Notes: generated by a model not told the origin, from the letters alone. Shown: positions 37,479 to 49,000, numbered from the stretch's first letter. The stretch is 64,000 nt of DNA from Aeoliella mucimassa (GCF_007748035.1 NZ_CP036278.1:5766001-5830000); one strand, 5' to 3'. Made by a program: numbers and translations.

Positions 37479-38807
37479 TCACTCTTCAGCAGCCGCTTTT
37501 GCTCTCTCTTCCGTTGGTATGCGAATCGGCGCGAGCAGCTTGCGTGCGGTCGGATCCATGCTTTCGCATCGATCCATGGCCTTCAGAGCCTCGCCATAAT
37601 CATTGTGCATGTACAATGCAAGAGCGTAGGCGAATTCGTAGTCGAAATTCTTATGATCGGTCTTGTCGGAAAGCGTCTTCAGCAGCTCGCACGCTTCCGC
37701 CACTTTGGCTTGATCACGTTTTTTGAACTTCCGGTTCTCGCGCGCCAGGATCACTTTGGCGAGTGCGAATGGAAAGCGATAATCTTCGATTACATTCAAC
37801 GATACTGCCGAGCGAAAATCAGCTTCGGCTTGCTCCAAGGCACCCGCTTCTTGATTGTGCAGTCCTCTAAGATAGTAGCCATGGTGATGCCCTGGCCATA
37901 TCTCGATCGCCTTGTTTAGCGTTCGCAATTCCTCTTCGGTATCTCTCAGCCCCGACAGCGCAATCGCGTGCAGGTAATACGCATTCGGGAAATAGGGATT
38001 CAACATCAAAATGCGCCCCGTCGCTTTCGACGCGGGTCCGTATTTACCTTCGGCAATCAACAAAAAAGCCTCAGCGATACAAGCAAGATCGGTTGATTGG
38101 TCCAAATGCCCCGCTGAAAGCGACTTAAGAACCTCAAGGTGCTCGGCACTAAGATTGCACCGATTCAGAATAGGCATCAAGCAGGCAAACCAATACTCGT
38201 CATAGTTTTTTTCCTGAAGCAGCAAATCCAATTCCAGGGCCACTGCCTGACCGTCGCCTTGTACAGCTGCGGAAACCATCGCCCGCACGTAGCGAATCGG
38301 AACAGTGTTCTGAATGCCAAGTGGCATATTGGCAAGCAAGCGACTCGATTCGTCATCGTTGTTGAGCAAGACGTTTACCTGAACGAGGCACGCATAAATC
38401 TGAGCGTCTTCAGGACTCTTTTCAAGTTTCGCTGCTAACACCGCCGCGGCCTCTGATAGCGGCACGACACTATCACGAGGTATCCAACCTGTGGCACTGT
38501 CCGTTATCCACACCTCCCCTTCCCGACACTTACCGCAATTGACGATGCGGTAGGCGGGAACTTCAACCCCTTTGTCTGGGCCATCCTGCGGCGTAGCTGG
38601 CACCAGCAATACGGCCTCGAATGGTCGAGTATCGCAATTGGCAAACTCGGGAGGCACCTCCTCTGCCGATGCTGCCCAGGGAGTCAATGCCGTGAAAAGG
38701 AGCACCGGAAGTAAACAAACATTCACTCGTGTGCAAGCATTGACTCCACTATTAACTGCATACTGCTTATTCTGTTTTCCAAGGCATGCTATTAATACCA
38801 TGTTCAC
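37479..38807 (-). CDS. Secreted TPR-repeat protein
   Basis: The 442-residue frame has a hydrophobic export signal (VCLLPVLLFTALTPWAASAEE) and TPR-like repeats from about 130 (KLEKSPEDAQIYACLVQVNV, LNPYFPNAYYLHAIALSGL, WPGHHHGYYLRGLHNQEAGA, LEQAEADFRSAVSLN). A CGKC motif lies at about residue 91. A GTG at 38726 would start directly at the signal peptide and is an alternative to 38807. Its 5' end overlaps the truncated cassette frame by 41 bp at the longest start. Its role next to the toxin array is unknown. Confidence 0.65.
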   Translation of the reverse strand: MNMVLIACLGKQNKQYAVNSGVNACTRVNVCLLPVLLFTALTPWAASAEEVPPEFANCDTRPFEAVLLVPATPQDGPDKGVEVPAYRIVNCGKCREGEVWITDSATGWIPRDSVVPLSEAAAVLAAKLEKSPEDAQIYACLVQVNVLLNNDDESSRLLANMPLGIQNTVPIRYVRAMVSAAVQGDGQAVALELDLLLQEKNYDEYWFACLMPILNRCNLSAEHLEVLKSLSAGHLDQSTDLACIAEAFLLIAEGKYGPASKATGRILMLNPYFPNAYYLHAIALSGLRDTEEELRTLNKAIEIWPGHHHGYYLRGLHNQEAGALEQAEADFRSAVSLNVIEDYRFPFALAKVILARENRKFKKRDQAKVAEACELLKTLSDKTDHKNFDYEFAYALALYMHNDYGEALKAMDRCESMDPTARKLLAPIRIPTEERAKAAAEE

Positions 38808-39358
38808 CGAAATTGCTCCATTGGAAGATTAGAGTCGAGGCATCCCTAGCGGACAGTGGAATCGCTTCAATGACTTGATCGCCTGCACTTATTCTGAGTG
38901 TAGCCCAAATATGCTTTTCATTCGTCAAAGGGTGAAATCCAACATAAACATCGATATGGTGTTCAAAGCTGTAGATGCCTCTGTAACAGTCCATTGCATT
39001 TGATATCTTTGACGCTAAGCTACCTGCAGCTCCGACTCGGGTACCGATTCTGCCAAATCTCTGAGAATTCTTAGCTACGACGGCATCCGCGACAGGATTC
39101 TTATTCCCAGGATTTCGGAAGTCTCCAGGAGTCTTAACGTCTGTATCGTTTATAGATTCAGAACCAGTATCAAAAGCAATAGCCCCTAATTGCGTTGCCA
39201 AAAATGCTTCCTTATCACCGTTACTCCACGGAATTGACGTATAGGGTGTATCCATTTGTGGATCCGTTGGATCGTCTCCATAAGCCTCGGGTCCCATGTA
39301 CGGTTTGCCGTAGACGAGCATCTCGCCTTTCATGGAAGCCCAGTACAACATGTAAAAG
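38767..39358 (-). pseudogene. Truncated third cassette gene, 5' end lost at the IS3-type element
   Basis: About 195 codons read from the IS edge: FYMLYWASMKGEMLVYGKPY, SSIPWS-like residues, VAKNSQRFGRIGTRVGAAGS, IDVYVGFHPLTNEKHIWATL, ending SMPWKTE. There is no family I can name and no start codon outside the IS. The frame continues into the IS as noncoding-looking sequence up to 39660. From position it may be a displaced toxin tip or immunity gene. Confidence 0.55.
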
Positions 39359-39426
39359 TGCGATAACCCAAGACTTTCGGACAGTGGCGGGAGCCGGAAT
39401 AATGGTTCCCATAGGAGGTCCGAAAT

Positions 39427-39732
39427 ATGGACGAGCAAGCGAAGCGGCAGCGGCCGACGTATAGCGATGAGTTCAAGCGAGACGCGGTGCGACTGGTAGT
39501 TGAGGAAGGTTATTCGTTCAAGGCAGCCTGCGAGGCGGTGGGGGTATGCGATGCCACGCTGCGGGCCTGGCACGCCAAATTGGCTCCCCCGCCGGAGCCG
39601 TGCGGTGACGACGCCACGGTCGAGGAGATGCGAGCCGAGATCGCTCGGCTCCGCAAACAACTCAAGCGGACCGAACTGGAACGAGAAATCCTAAAAAAAG
39701 CCACGGCGTACTTTGCGAAGGAGTCGACATGA
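39427..39732 (+). CDS. IS3 family transposase OrfA (HTH subunit)
   Basis: The 101-residue product has the IS3 OrfA pattern: RPTYSDEFKRDAVRLVVEEG, FKAACEAVGVCDATLRAWHA (helix-turn-helix) and a C-terminal leucine-zipper-like helix (RLRKQLKRTELEREILKKAT). Its stop overlaps the orfB start (ATGA). GGAGG at 39415-39419 precedes the ATG. Confidence 0.9.
   Translation: MDEQAKRQRPTYSDEFKRDAVRLVVEEGYSFKAACEAVGVCDATLRAWHAKLAPPPEPCGDDATVEEMRAEIARLRKQLKRTELEREILKKATAYFAKEST
39693..39700 (+). promoter_or_regulatory. Probable -1 ribosomal frameshift site of the IS3-type element
   Basis: Seven A residues followed by G lie near the end of orfA. The orfB frame is open from here to its own ATG, so a -1 shift would yield an OrfAB fusion, as known for IS3 family elements. 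Confidence 0.6.
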
Positions 39733-40613
39733 AGTACGCCTGGATTAGCGAGCACCGCGACTCCTTTCCGGTGGCCCTGATGTGCCAGCTCCTTCAGGTC
39801 AGTCGATCGGGCTACTACGACTCGGTCGACCGTCCGCGAAGTAAACGCTCCGAGCGGACGGCCAAGATTCACGAGTCCGTACGGCAGGTCTTCGAGGCAA
39901 GCGACACGATCTATGGTCCCCAGAAGATCGCTCACGAACTCCAGCAACACGAGGAGTTGGAGACGGCCTGTCGTAACACGGTGGCTTCTGCGATGAAAGA
40001 AATGGGCCTGAAAAGCCGAGTCCGTAAGCGGTTCACGCCGACGACGACCAAGGCGGATCCGTCCAAACAGCAAGCGCCGAACGTCTTGGATCGGGACTTC
40101 GATGCGGAGCGTCCGAACCAGAAATGGGTGACCGACATCACGTACTTGCCGACGCTGGCTGGTTGGGTGTACGTGGCGGTCGTCGTTGATCTGTTTAGCC
40201 GCAAGGTGGTAGGTTGGTCGATGAGTCATTCGCTGGCCACCCCGCTGGTGAGCGATGCGTTACGTCAAGCCATCGAGTCACGACAACCACGTACTGGCGA
40301 ACTGCTGCATCACAGTGATCGCGGTTGTCAGTACACGAGTGAGAGCTATCAACGGACCTTGCAGACACTTGGCATCGAGTGTTCGATGAGCCGCCGGGGC
40401 AACTGCTACGACAACGCGGTTGCCGAGAGGTTCTTCTGGAGTCTGAAACATGAGTGGACGAAGCACTATGAGTACGCCGACCTTGAGTCAGCACGCCTGA
40501 GCGTATTCAAGTACATTGACATGTTCTACAATCGCCAGCGACTCCACCCGTCGCTGGGTTACACCCCCCCTGAAGCATTCGAAACCGATTACGCCCCGAC
40601 CGTAGCGGCGTAA
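39729..40613 (+). CDS. IS3 family transposase OrfB (DDE integrase)
   Basis: The 294-residue product has an HTH_21-like segment (VRQVFEASDTIYGPQKIAHE) and an rve core with likely catalytic Asp in WVTDITYLPT, Asp in HSDRGCQYTS and Glu in AVAERFFWSLKHE. It is intact. With OrfA it forms the active fusion transposase. Confidence 0.92.
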   Translation: MKYAWISEHRDSFPVALMCQLLQVSRSGYYDSVDRPRSKRSERTAKIHESVRQVFEASDTIYGPQKIAHELQQHEELETACRNTVASAMKEMGLKSRVRKRFTPTTTKADPSKQQAPNVLDRDFDAERPNQKWVTDITYLPTLAGWVYVAVVVDLFSRKVVGWSMSHSLATPLVSDALRQAIESRQPRTGELLHHSDRGCQYTSESYQRTLQTLGIECSMSRRGNCYDNAVAERFFWSLKHEWTKHYEYADLESARLSVFKYIDMFYNRQRLHPSLGYTPPEAFETDYAPTVAA

Positions 40614-40701
40614 CAGAATATGGCTCCCGCCGCTGTCCGAAAGTCTTGGGCTATCGCAGCCCAAGTGGTCGGTGAGCTTGTTCGGCAAGATCACATAATA
40701 G

Positions 40702-41067
40702 CTATTCTTTCCAGAACGGCTTCCAGTTTCCAGCATCCCATCGACCCAGAGTTGCACGGGCTCCTGCGCAATTCAAACCCGTTTCTGGCCTGCTTGCGAA
40801 GTCTTCAAGAACTGCCTTCGCCTTCTCATGTCGATCTCGTAAGAGAATGCAAGCAACTTCACACCTTACGGCTGGATCTTGGTGTGATAATAATGTTGCT
40901 AATCTATCGAGGCCGGCATCGCCATACCTTGGATATAATTCGTCCAAGGCATCTAATGCGGCAGTGTCAAAATCATTCGCATCATCTGGATCATCGCATG
41001 ATTCACGTTCTAAGAGATTCGCCACATAGTCATCGACCAATTCCTGTATACGTTCTGTGCCATCCAT
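40702..41067 (-). CDS. DUF2019-like protein, putative immunity protein
   Basis: From ATG at 41067 the product is 121 residues: MDGTERIQELVDDYVANLL, then a HEAT-like helical array (GLDRLATLLSHQDPAVRCEV) and an ending GARATLGRWDAGNWKPFW that resembles DUF2019. DUF2019 proteins are often found beside contact-dependent toxins. It starts 12 bp after the stop of the orphan RHS tip, the position expected for a cognate immunity gene. The assignment is by weak motif match and context. Confidence 0.62.
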   Translation of the reverse strand: MDGTERIQELVDDYVANLLERESCDDPDDANDFDTAALDALDELYPRYGDAGLDRLATLLSHQDPAVRCEVACILLRDRHEKAKAVLEDFASRPETGLNCAGARATLGRWDAGNWKPFWKE

Positions 41068-41078
41068 CTTGCTACCTC

Positions 41079-42698
41079 TTACAACCTCGGAAAAACATAC
41101 CCCGGTGGCCAACTGCCAGTTAGTTCGTATTCTACTAACGCTTTGCCGAATTGCCACTGTTCCTCGTAGGTAAATTGGCTAATCCAGTCTTGAACTGTTT
41201 GCGTACGGTTACCAGTTACAGCACGATTTGCTTGTTGCTGGAATTTCGTAATATTGTCATGAGTGCCGTTTGGCAACGCAATCACATTGCAAGTGTTGTG
41301 GATGTCCTGAGGCGTGAATTTCTCAAGATTGCGAGGTCTTTGTTGTACCAAATGGTGCCACGAATGGTTATCACCAGCCCTGCCCAAATGCTTCACCAGT
41401 GATGGATGATCAACAAACCCAAGACCTTTCTTGCCTGTCTTCATAAACGAACGTACCGCTTGGGGTACTTTAATTTTCTCTCCAACTCTAAAGAAAATGA
41501 CTATCTGGGCATTTGAAACGTAAGGCAGGAATCCGATCGAATTGAAGGCGGCAGAATAGAATTGCCCTTTCTTGATTTCTCCGCCGACATCTGCCGCCGT
41601 GATAACGATGTCGTAGCCTTCATTGTAAAAGCTAAGAAGGCTAAGATATGCTTGAGTCCCAATAACGGTAGTCCTTACCGCTTTCTTGTACCAGTTCTGT
41701 ATGTACTCCTGATAGGCACTTGCGGGATCACTGCTGGAACAAATAAGGCTCGCTTTATAGTGATTGCCAGGACCGATGAACTGGTCTTGCAGATTTACAA
41801 ACTTGACAGCCGCTTCCCACTCGTTGAGATCTGTATCAATGTGGGCAACAGGACTGCCATCTTCAGCTGTACGTAGGGAACTCCACCAATAATCCCCAAA
41901 GTTAGCCGTTCCACTCTGCATTTGGAACCAGCGTAAAAACTTCTCATCGAACTTCCGCACGTTGTCCCAGAACATATCCTCATTAAACAGCCCAGTAGGG
42001 TCGATGCTCGTTGTTGCCTTATTCCCCACAAAACCATACGAGTTCGTGTCGTCCCACACGAAGTCTTTGCTCAGCCAGCTCCCTGTTGTCGGATCGTACC
42101 AACGGGCTTGCATCCAGTAATCACCAGTCGTGGTGTCCTGGGGTTTGCCGTTGTAGCGGAAGAGAGTGTCGTGGCTCGCGTTACTTTGGCTCTGGAGATT
42201 GCCAAACGCATCGTACACCAAGTGGTTCACTACGTCGGTGGTTCCGTTCACCTCGTCGTAGATCGCGAGATCGTGTACCGTTCCTTTGTGATCCGTCAGT
42301 GCCCACAGCACCTCGTCGGTCACCATGTCGCTGGCGGTGCTATCCCAATGCACCTGCTCGTCGGCTAGTAGTTGATCGACCGCAGGTCCCCACAGATAAC
42401 GATGGCTGAGGTCTTCTTTGGTGAGGTCCTCACTGGCGGTGGTTACTGTATCGTCAAGCTGCATGACGATTTGTCCGCCATCGTGGACGAAGACGGTCTT
42501 TTCGTCCGGCGTGCCATCGCCATCGGTGTCGACCGTGCGAGTGATCCACTGATTCATCGCATCGTAGGTGTGGGGCAATTCCTGCGTCTCGGTCCGACAT
42601 AGAGATCGATGATCGTAACTCTTGGCAGACGGTTGCGGAGGTCTCGGGGATAGCTCATGAACTGGGTATTGCTCGAACCATAATCCCACTGGAGCCAA
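41079..42698 (-). CDS. Orphan RHS core with HNH-like C-terminal toxin tip
   Basis: From about residue 43 (nt 42572) it matches the end of the giant protein: VFVHDGGQIVMQLDD, EDLTKEDLSHRYLWGPAVDQ, LFRYNGKPQDTTTGDYWMQA, ARWYDPTTGSWLSKDF. After the RHS core the sequence is unique and ends in a putative HNH/endonuclease VII-like domain (HSWHHLVQQRPRNLEKFTPQ, NVIALPNGTHDNITKFQQ). The residues before 42572 look like noncoding sequence, and the frame begins with TTG. There is no signal or YD array, so it is a displaced tip, expressed only after recombination with the giant gene or not at all. Confidence 0.72.
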   Translation of the reverse strand: MAPVGLWFEQYPVHELSPRPPQPSAKSYDHRSLCRTETQELPHTYDAMNQWITRTVDTDGDGTPDEKTVFVHDGGQIVMQLDDTVTTASEDLTKEDLSHRYLWGPAVDQLLADEQVHWDSTASDMVTDEVLWALTDHKGTVHDLAIYDEVNGTTDVVNHLVYDAFGNLQSQSNASHDTLFRYNGKPQDTTTGDYWMQARWYDPTTGSWLSKDFVWDDTNSYGFVGNKATTSIDPTGLFNEDMFWDNVRKFDEKFLRWFQMQSGTANFGDYWWSSLRTAEDGSPVAHIDTDLNEWEAAVKFVNLQDQFIGPGNHYKASLICSSSDPASAYQEYIQNWYKKAVRTTVIGTQAYLSLLSFYNEGYDIVITAADVGGEIKKGQFYSAAFNSIGFLPYVSNAQIVIFFRVGEKIKVPQAVRSFMKTGKKGLGFVDHPSLVKHLGRAGDNHSWHHLVQQRPRNLEKFTPQDIHNTCNVIALPNGTHDNITKFQQQANRAVTGNRTQTVQDWISQFTYEEQWQFGKALVEYELTGSWPPGYVFPRL

Positions 42699-42998
42699 CT
42701 AACCTTCGAACGAAGTACCATCGGCAAATTGAATGCTGCTTTTCAAATAGCCTCCGTTTTCGTCGTATGAATTCCGAAACTTCTGGTCGAGTTTCCCATC
42801 GTAGTCATAAATCTCACCGCAAACAAAACGCACTCCGAGACTGATGCGGCAAGTCCCGTTGTCATCAAGTAGTGGGTGCAACGAGTCGTAGTATTCAACT
42901 ACCGACATATCTTCTTCTATGACTACTACTTCATTGCTATCCAATCCCCTCAAAATAGCTCTTCCCTTAAATTGACCGCCTCTTTTATTAGTTTCCAC
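42699..42998 (-). CDS. Putative immunity protein for the giant RHS toxin
   Basis: This 99-residue frame (METNKRGGQFKGRAILRGLD ... FADGTSFEG) starts 17 bp after the stop of the giant gene. It is acidic with no recognised domain; its beta-strand-like pattern resembles other small immunity proteins only in general. The position immediately after an RHS-type toxin tip is the main evidence. Confidence 0.55.
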   Translation of the reverse strand: METNKRGGQFKGRAILRGLDSNEVVVIEEDMSVVEYYDSLHPLLDDNGTCRISLGVRFVCGEIYDYDGKLDQKFRNSYDENGGYLKSSIQFADGTSFEG

Positions 42999-43015
42999 CG
43001 TTCAAAATCCTGTAA

Positions 43016-46000
43016 TTAGTACCCAGATTCTTTGACTGCTTGCAAGAAATCGTTTAGGTACTTCTTATAGATACCACCGTCCGCAGTTTTGTAGAACTCT
43101 GTCAGATCGCGGATTACCTCTTTTCGGTCGATGCTCTTGAAGGCTCCCGCGCCTTTTGCGCGAGCATACTTGCAATTCATCCACTTGTCCAGTGAACTAT
43201 GGAACTGATAATGCAATTTGCGTGGTATCTTCTTTAGTGTCTGATCGGCGGCTCCGCCCAGATACTTAGGAAAAGGATGATGCTTTGGCCATACACTGCT
43301 TACTCCACCGGAACTTCCGCCACCCGTTGCCTGATAGACATTCGCGGCTGCATTTCCAAGGTTTGATGTTGCTGCCGCTGTTATGCCCAACTGAGCTGCT
43401 AGCTCTGCCGTCAATACAACTGCCTGTCCGTTAATGAATACAACCTCAATATAGCCTCCTCCAACAACCGCGAGCTGAGCAACTTGAACCGCTCCACCCG
43501 CTCCTCGCAATGAATTGATCGCGGTTACTGTTCCACTCATGCCGCTCACAGTCATGACGGCATTCATCGTGAAGCCAGTTACATGACCAACTGTTTTACC
43601 CGATTCATAGTCCTCGCAGTGTCCATACTGGGGACCGAAACCAGTTCCACCACCGAATGGGTTCAGTGAGTCTGTGACACCATCTACTTCACCCGCAAGG
43701 CTCGACGCTTGCCTGCCCGATACGGCTGACTCTACGTAGCCATCTACGAATGCACCGATAATTGATTCTTCGTTATGTTCGCTTGTGCCGTAATAATAGT
43801 CGGGAATCCATCCTTCTTTGCCTTGCCAATAGTCTGGAATCCACCCTTCTTTACCTTCAAGGTAATCGGGAATCCATCCCTCTAACCCATCCGGGTCTAC
43901 ATACCCCGTGACCTTATTCCCGACGTATCGATAAAGATTCACATCTCCCGCATCAAAACCCGTGGGGTCTTGGCTTAGCCAGCCGCCGGTGGCTGCTTCG
44001 TACGGCCGGTGTTGCGTCATGTTCAGGTCGGTGGTTTCATTAAGCGGGTGGCCGGTGTAACCGAACAGTTGCTCCACTGCCTCGGCATGAGACTCATTCA
44101 CTTGGTTACCCGACGCATCGTAGAAAGTTTCACCCGTGATATTTCCGTAGCTATCAAACTCGGTATGCTTGCGAAGCGTTCCGCTTTGGTCCACCAGGTC
44201 TCGCACTGTTCCCAAGTGATCGGCCAGTGCGAACAGCGATTCGTTCTGGCTCGCGTCGGTAAGGCTCTCGACCGCTTCGTCCACAAGCAACTGGTTTCTA
44301 CTCGGTCCCCACAGATACCGATGGCTGAGGTCTTCTTTGGTGAGGTCGCTGAAGGTTTCGAACTCGTCGTCATAGGGCTTCGAGTCTTCGAGCTCCATGA
44401 CGATATGACCACCATCGTGCACAAACACAGTAATGTCGGCATTGCCATTCCCTTCGGGGTACGAGACAACTCGCCGAATCCAGTTGTTCTGGGCATCGAA
44501 GATATGGCTGACGATCTTATCGGCCGGACCATCGGCACTCTGGGCAATGGAGACTTCGACGAGCCGATTGCGATGGTCCCACGTATAGAGGGTGACATCA
44601 ATATCGTCCTGATCCAGCACTCCATTCGAATTGTCGTCTATAAACCGTGCGGTACGATTTCCCTCGTGGTCGTACGTATAGTGGTAGGTGCCATCGAACT
44701 CCAACCGATTGTCGTCGTCGGTCGTGTAACTCAGGCGGTTGCCATTCTCATCGTACGAGTAACTCTCATCCGTACCGCTCGTATAGTCGGCATCGGTCAG
44801 TTGGCCCCGATCATCGTAGTCGTAGTCGACGTATTCTGCCGAATAGTCGTAAGGGGAGTTCACCCCATTCGGCAGGAAGTCGAGTGCATCGAGGCGGTTT
44901 TGGTTGTCGAACGTGTAGCCGTAGCCTGCCAGGAGATTGATACTGCTACCATCGCCTTCCCAATGCTCGATCGAATCCAGACGCCCCCCTGCGTCGTAGT
45001 TGTACTCGGTAGAGGCGACTTCGGTGCCATCTTCACCGGAGTAGGTAAAGATGCGATTGATAAGATCACCCGAGACCGGAGTGGTGCCGGCATAGCGTGT
45101 CAGCGATTCCAGTTGGCTCGCCCGATTGTACGTCAGTGTAACATGCTTCTGAGCAACGTCGTTTCCACTGTTGTCTTTCTGGCTGATGTCGGTGAGTCGA
45201 TGAAGATTATCGTAGCCGTAGATGTTCAAGGCGTCAGCGGTGGAAGAGCCATTGTCTTTAAAGAACGTACGTCTAGTCGAAAGTCGGCCCACGGTGTCGT
45301 AAATGGAATTGATCTCGATTGTCTCACTCAGCCCAGCGATGTTGATATCTCGCTCGGTCAACTGATTGTGTGTATCATACGTGTAGCTGTAATCGTGGTA
45401 GCTATCTTTCGAGTTGAGCAAGCGTCCAGAGTGATCGTAAGAGTAATTGATCACATGAGCTGCGTTGACCGTGAGGGTGGTGCCGGTGATGTCGAACTCG
45501 CCCTCCGGGCCTACCCCACTTGTTGCTCCGTTCCATTGTTCCGGGAAATACTCCAAGTTGCCCGACAGATAGCCACTGAGGATGCCATGCTCCGTGCCGG
45601 AGGTGCCTTCGAGGCTGGTCGCTGTGTTGCTGTCGAAGTCGACACTGGCCACGATTCGGTCGGTAACAACCGGGGTAAACGAGACCCACGAGGTGTTATT
45701 GTTGTATTGCCAACCGGCAGTGCTATCGAAACGAACCGCGACGAAATGGTCGGCATTGTTAATGTTGTTATCGCCGAAGCGGGTGTGGACGCTCTCGTCG
45801 CTGTACATCAGGTAGCCGGTGCCCGTGGCAGCATCGTCGACTGCTACACCAGAGTTAATCGGCGAGACCGTGTGGTTCTGAGTCGAGCTGCCCACCCAGA
45901 CTTCGTTCGTTAAGCGATCGAGGTTGTCGTAGTAGTATTCGGTGGTACGGCCGTTGCGGTCAGTACGTTCGGTGAGGCGACTCGCGTCGTCGTAGGTGTA

Positions 46001-49000
46001 GTATCGACTGTAACCAAGCTCGTTGGTTTCAGCGACGACGCGATTCAGCTCGTCGTAGGTCCAAGTCGTGGCATTGTCGACAGGATCGGTTAAAGTCGTG
46101 AGATTACCAACCAGGTCATAGGCGTACGTGGTCGTCCCCCCCGTCGGGTCGGTGGAGGTCTCGGAAATCAGTCGGTGCAGAGCATCGTAATCGTAATCGC
46201 TGCCATCCCCACCGGCATCGCGGACCGTGAGCACGTTGCCGACGGAGTCGTACGTGTACGAGGTATGAGGGGTATTGGTTGTGTCGAACCCGGAGTCGTA
46301 AATGCCGAGACCGGCTGTGGTAACATCGGGTGACCACGCAGTGGTGACACGCCCGAGCTGATCGTACTCGAAGCTCGACACTCGGTTTTCGGGATCGGTA
46401 ACATCGAGCAACTGGCTCGCTGCATCGTATCGATAGGTGGTGACGGGGCCATTGCCGGTTGCCGCGCCGACGGTTCCCCCAGAGTATCGGCCACTGGTGG
46501 CATCGGGATCTTCTTGAATGACACGGGTCAGCCGATGCAGTTTGTCGTACTGGTACTCGGTGACATTGCCGAGCTGATCGACATCGTACTGCAAGCGGCC
46601 ATACGAATCATAGAACTGGTGAAGCTGTGAGCCAGCAAGGCTCGGAGTCGTTTCGTGTGGAAGGGTAACGGTCGACAAGCGTCCCAGGCCATCGTATTCG
46701 TAGCTGGTTGTACGGGTAACGGCCTCGGAGCCATCCCAGCCAATCGTCTCTTCGACGCTGGCAAGCATTCCATCCGCGTAATAGGTGTAGCTGGTAATGA
46801 GATCTTCGTCGGTGGCAGCTGAAGTAACCCCGTCGACGTAATTGAGAATGGACCGCTCAAGCCGCGATTGGTCGTCGTACTCGTAGACCATGTCGCGATC
46901 TAGCTGGTCGGTAATGACACGGACGTTGGAAAGCGTGTCGTACTCATAAGTGATCGGCGTGGAATCTTGACCGGGCAGAATTAGTTGCAGCACGCGTCCG
47001 GCGTCGTCGTACTCGTAGCGAGTTACCCCTCCTTCCGCATCGGTCGAACTGGTTAGTTGCCCCGCCAGGTCGTAGGTCATCCCAACATGGACCCCGAGCG
47101 TGGCGTACAGATCGGTAGAGCGATGTAACGCATCGTAGCCGTAGCGGGTGACATTACCATTGGCATCTCGATCGGCCAGCAGACGCCCAACCGAATCGTA
47201 GGCGACGTGAGAGACGGGGGCCTCCAACGGACCATTGCTGCTGCCGGTGTCATCGGGGTCGGGCTCCGTGACACGAATCGGACGATTGAGCAAGTCGTAA
47301 TCGTAGCTGACCGCACGGCCAATCGGATCGATGATGGACGTTACGTTTCCAACATCATCGTACTCGTACTGAATACGTATATTTTGGTCTTCGGTTGCGG
47401 GTTGGTTAGCTTTGTAATTGGCGTAAACATCGGTTACGCGGTGGCGAGCGTCGTATTCATAGTGGGTGACGATTTCGTCACCGGAGATAGCTCCATCGAA
47501 CGACTGTATCTCGTTTTCAATTCGACCGGTGGGGGTGTATTCGTAGCGGTAGCTGATCTGATCGCCTGACACGGTGCCGTTTGGATCGGGCAGCGTGATT
47601 TCAGTAACCATATCCAGACGGTTGTAGTCGTAATTCGTGGTTCGAAGTATGTCGTCCGAACTTGAGATCGTAAGATCTCCGCCAGAGAGTTGAACGTCCA
47701 AAGTGTTGACGACTTCAACCAACTCGCTTACTACCTCGGCGTTGCCGTAGGCATCGAACTGGGTCGTGATGGCATAACTAACCACATCACCATCGACGAC
47801 AGTTGCTACGGCCTTGACAGCGAGAATATGAAGTGGATCGGCACTCCCTCCGTCGGTGGTCGGATCGGTATAGAGATAATGCGTTTCGATGTCATCCAGA
47901 TCGGAGCCATCGCTATCAACACGTTCGACAATGGTGTAATCGACTAATCCACTACTTAGGTAGAACACATGTGACACTAGGTCGTCGTTCTCACCAGAAG
48001 CAGAGTCATCTTCGAGTCCTATGATTACGCGTGTGGTGACCTGTGAAGGGGCATTCTCGCCATACTCTGTTGACTCGTGATAGTCGACTTTGACCAATCG
48101 GCCGAGTTCATCGGTGTAAGTCAGCGGGCGATTGTATGAGTCGTACGCTAAGCCCGTTGTGGCAATTGCCACGGGAATTGCACCTGTAACATCGTAATAG
48201 GTGGTACCCGTTTGATTGAACTTGCTATCGTAGGAGTAAGAGACCTGATCAATCAGATTGCCTTCGGCATCGTACGACTCCACCAACGTTGGCTGACCAA
48301 CAGCATTGCGTTCGTACTCGGTGTAGCTACCCGTTGGGTCGGTTACTTTTGAGATGAAACCATCCGAGTTTATTTCAAAATAGGTGATACGACCTAATTC
48401 ATCCGTGTAGCTGCCTGTCCGAGACGAGGAACCACTCACTGAGGTGATATCGCTTGACCGGAAAATAGGGTAGTTGCTTGAGCTTGTCGATTTCAGTCCC
48501 GAGAATACTGCCTCCGAGAAAAGGCCTGACAAGGGAACAATGAGTTTAGTTGTGGTGCTATCTGGATTGTTGGTGGTAACGACCTGTCCGTCGGCTTTGT
48601 AGCTATACGACGTCTGATTGAGTTCTGCGTCCTTAAACGAGGCGATACGTCCCTCTTCATCATAGGTAAACTGAAACAGAGGACCACCGCCTTCAGTAGC
48701 TGGCGATTCGGTGCTGGGATCAGGGACTTCGATTCCAACTATACGACCCAAGCTATTGCCACTCGATCCATAGTGAATCATTGTAACGCGGCCAGCATAG
48801 TCGGTGACTTTGTTGATTTGACTACCATCCCAATTAAAGGTGGTCGTATGATTATCGAGCGACGAGGTTACGGTCAGGATCTTGTGGGTATTATCAATGT
48901 AGCCATAGCCGATAGTGTTACCATAGGCATCTTCCCGTTGCGTGATCCATCCTTCATCATCGAAGTAGGTTTTATTTTGGAACTTATCAGTTAATATAAA

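Larger units (their letters stand above)
39359..40658 (+). mobile_element. IS3 family insertion sequence, 1,300 bp
   Basis: The terminal inverted repeats begin TGCGATARCCCAAGACTTTC and continue with CGGACAG and GGCGGGAGCC on both ends. OrfA and orfB overlap as in IS3. No short direct target repeat flanks it (AAAAG left, GCCCA right), so the flanks have probably been rearranged since insertion. Confidence 0.87.
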
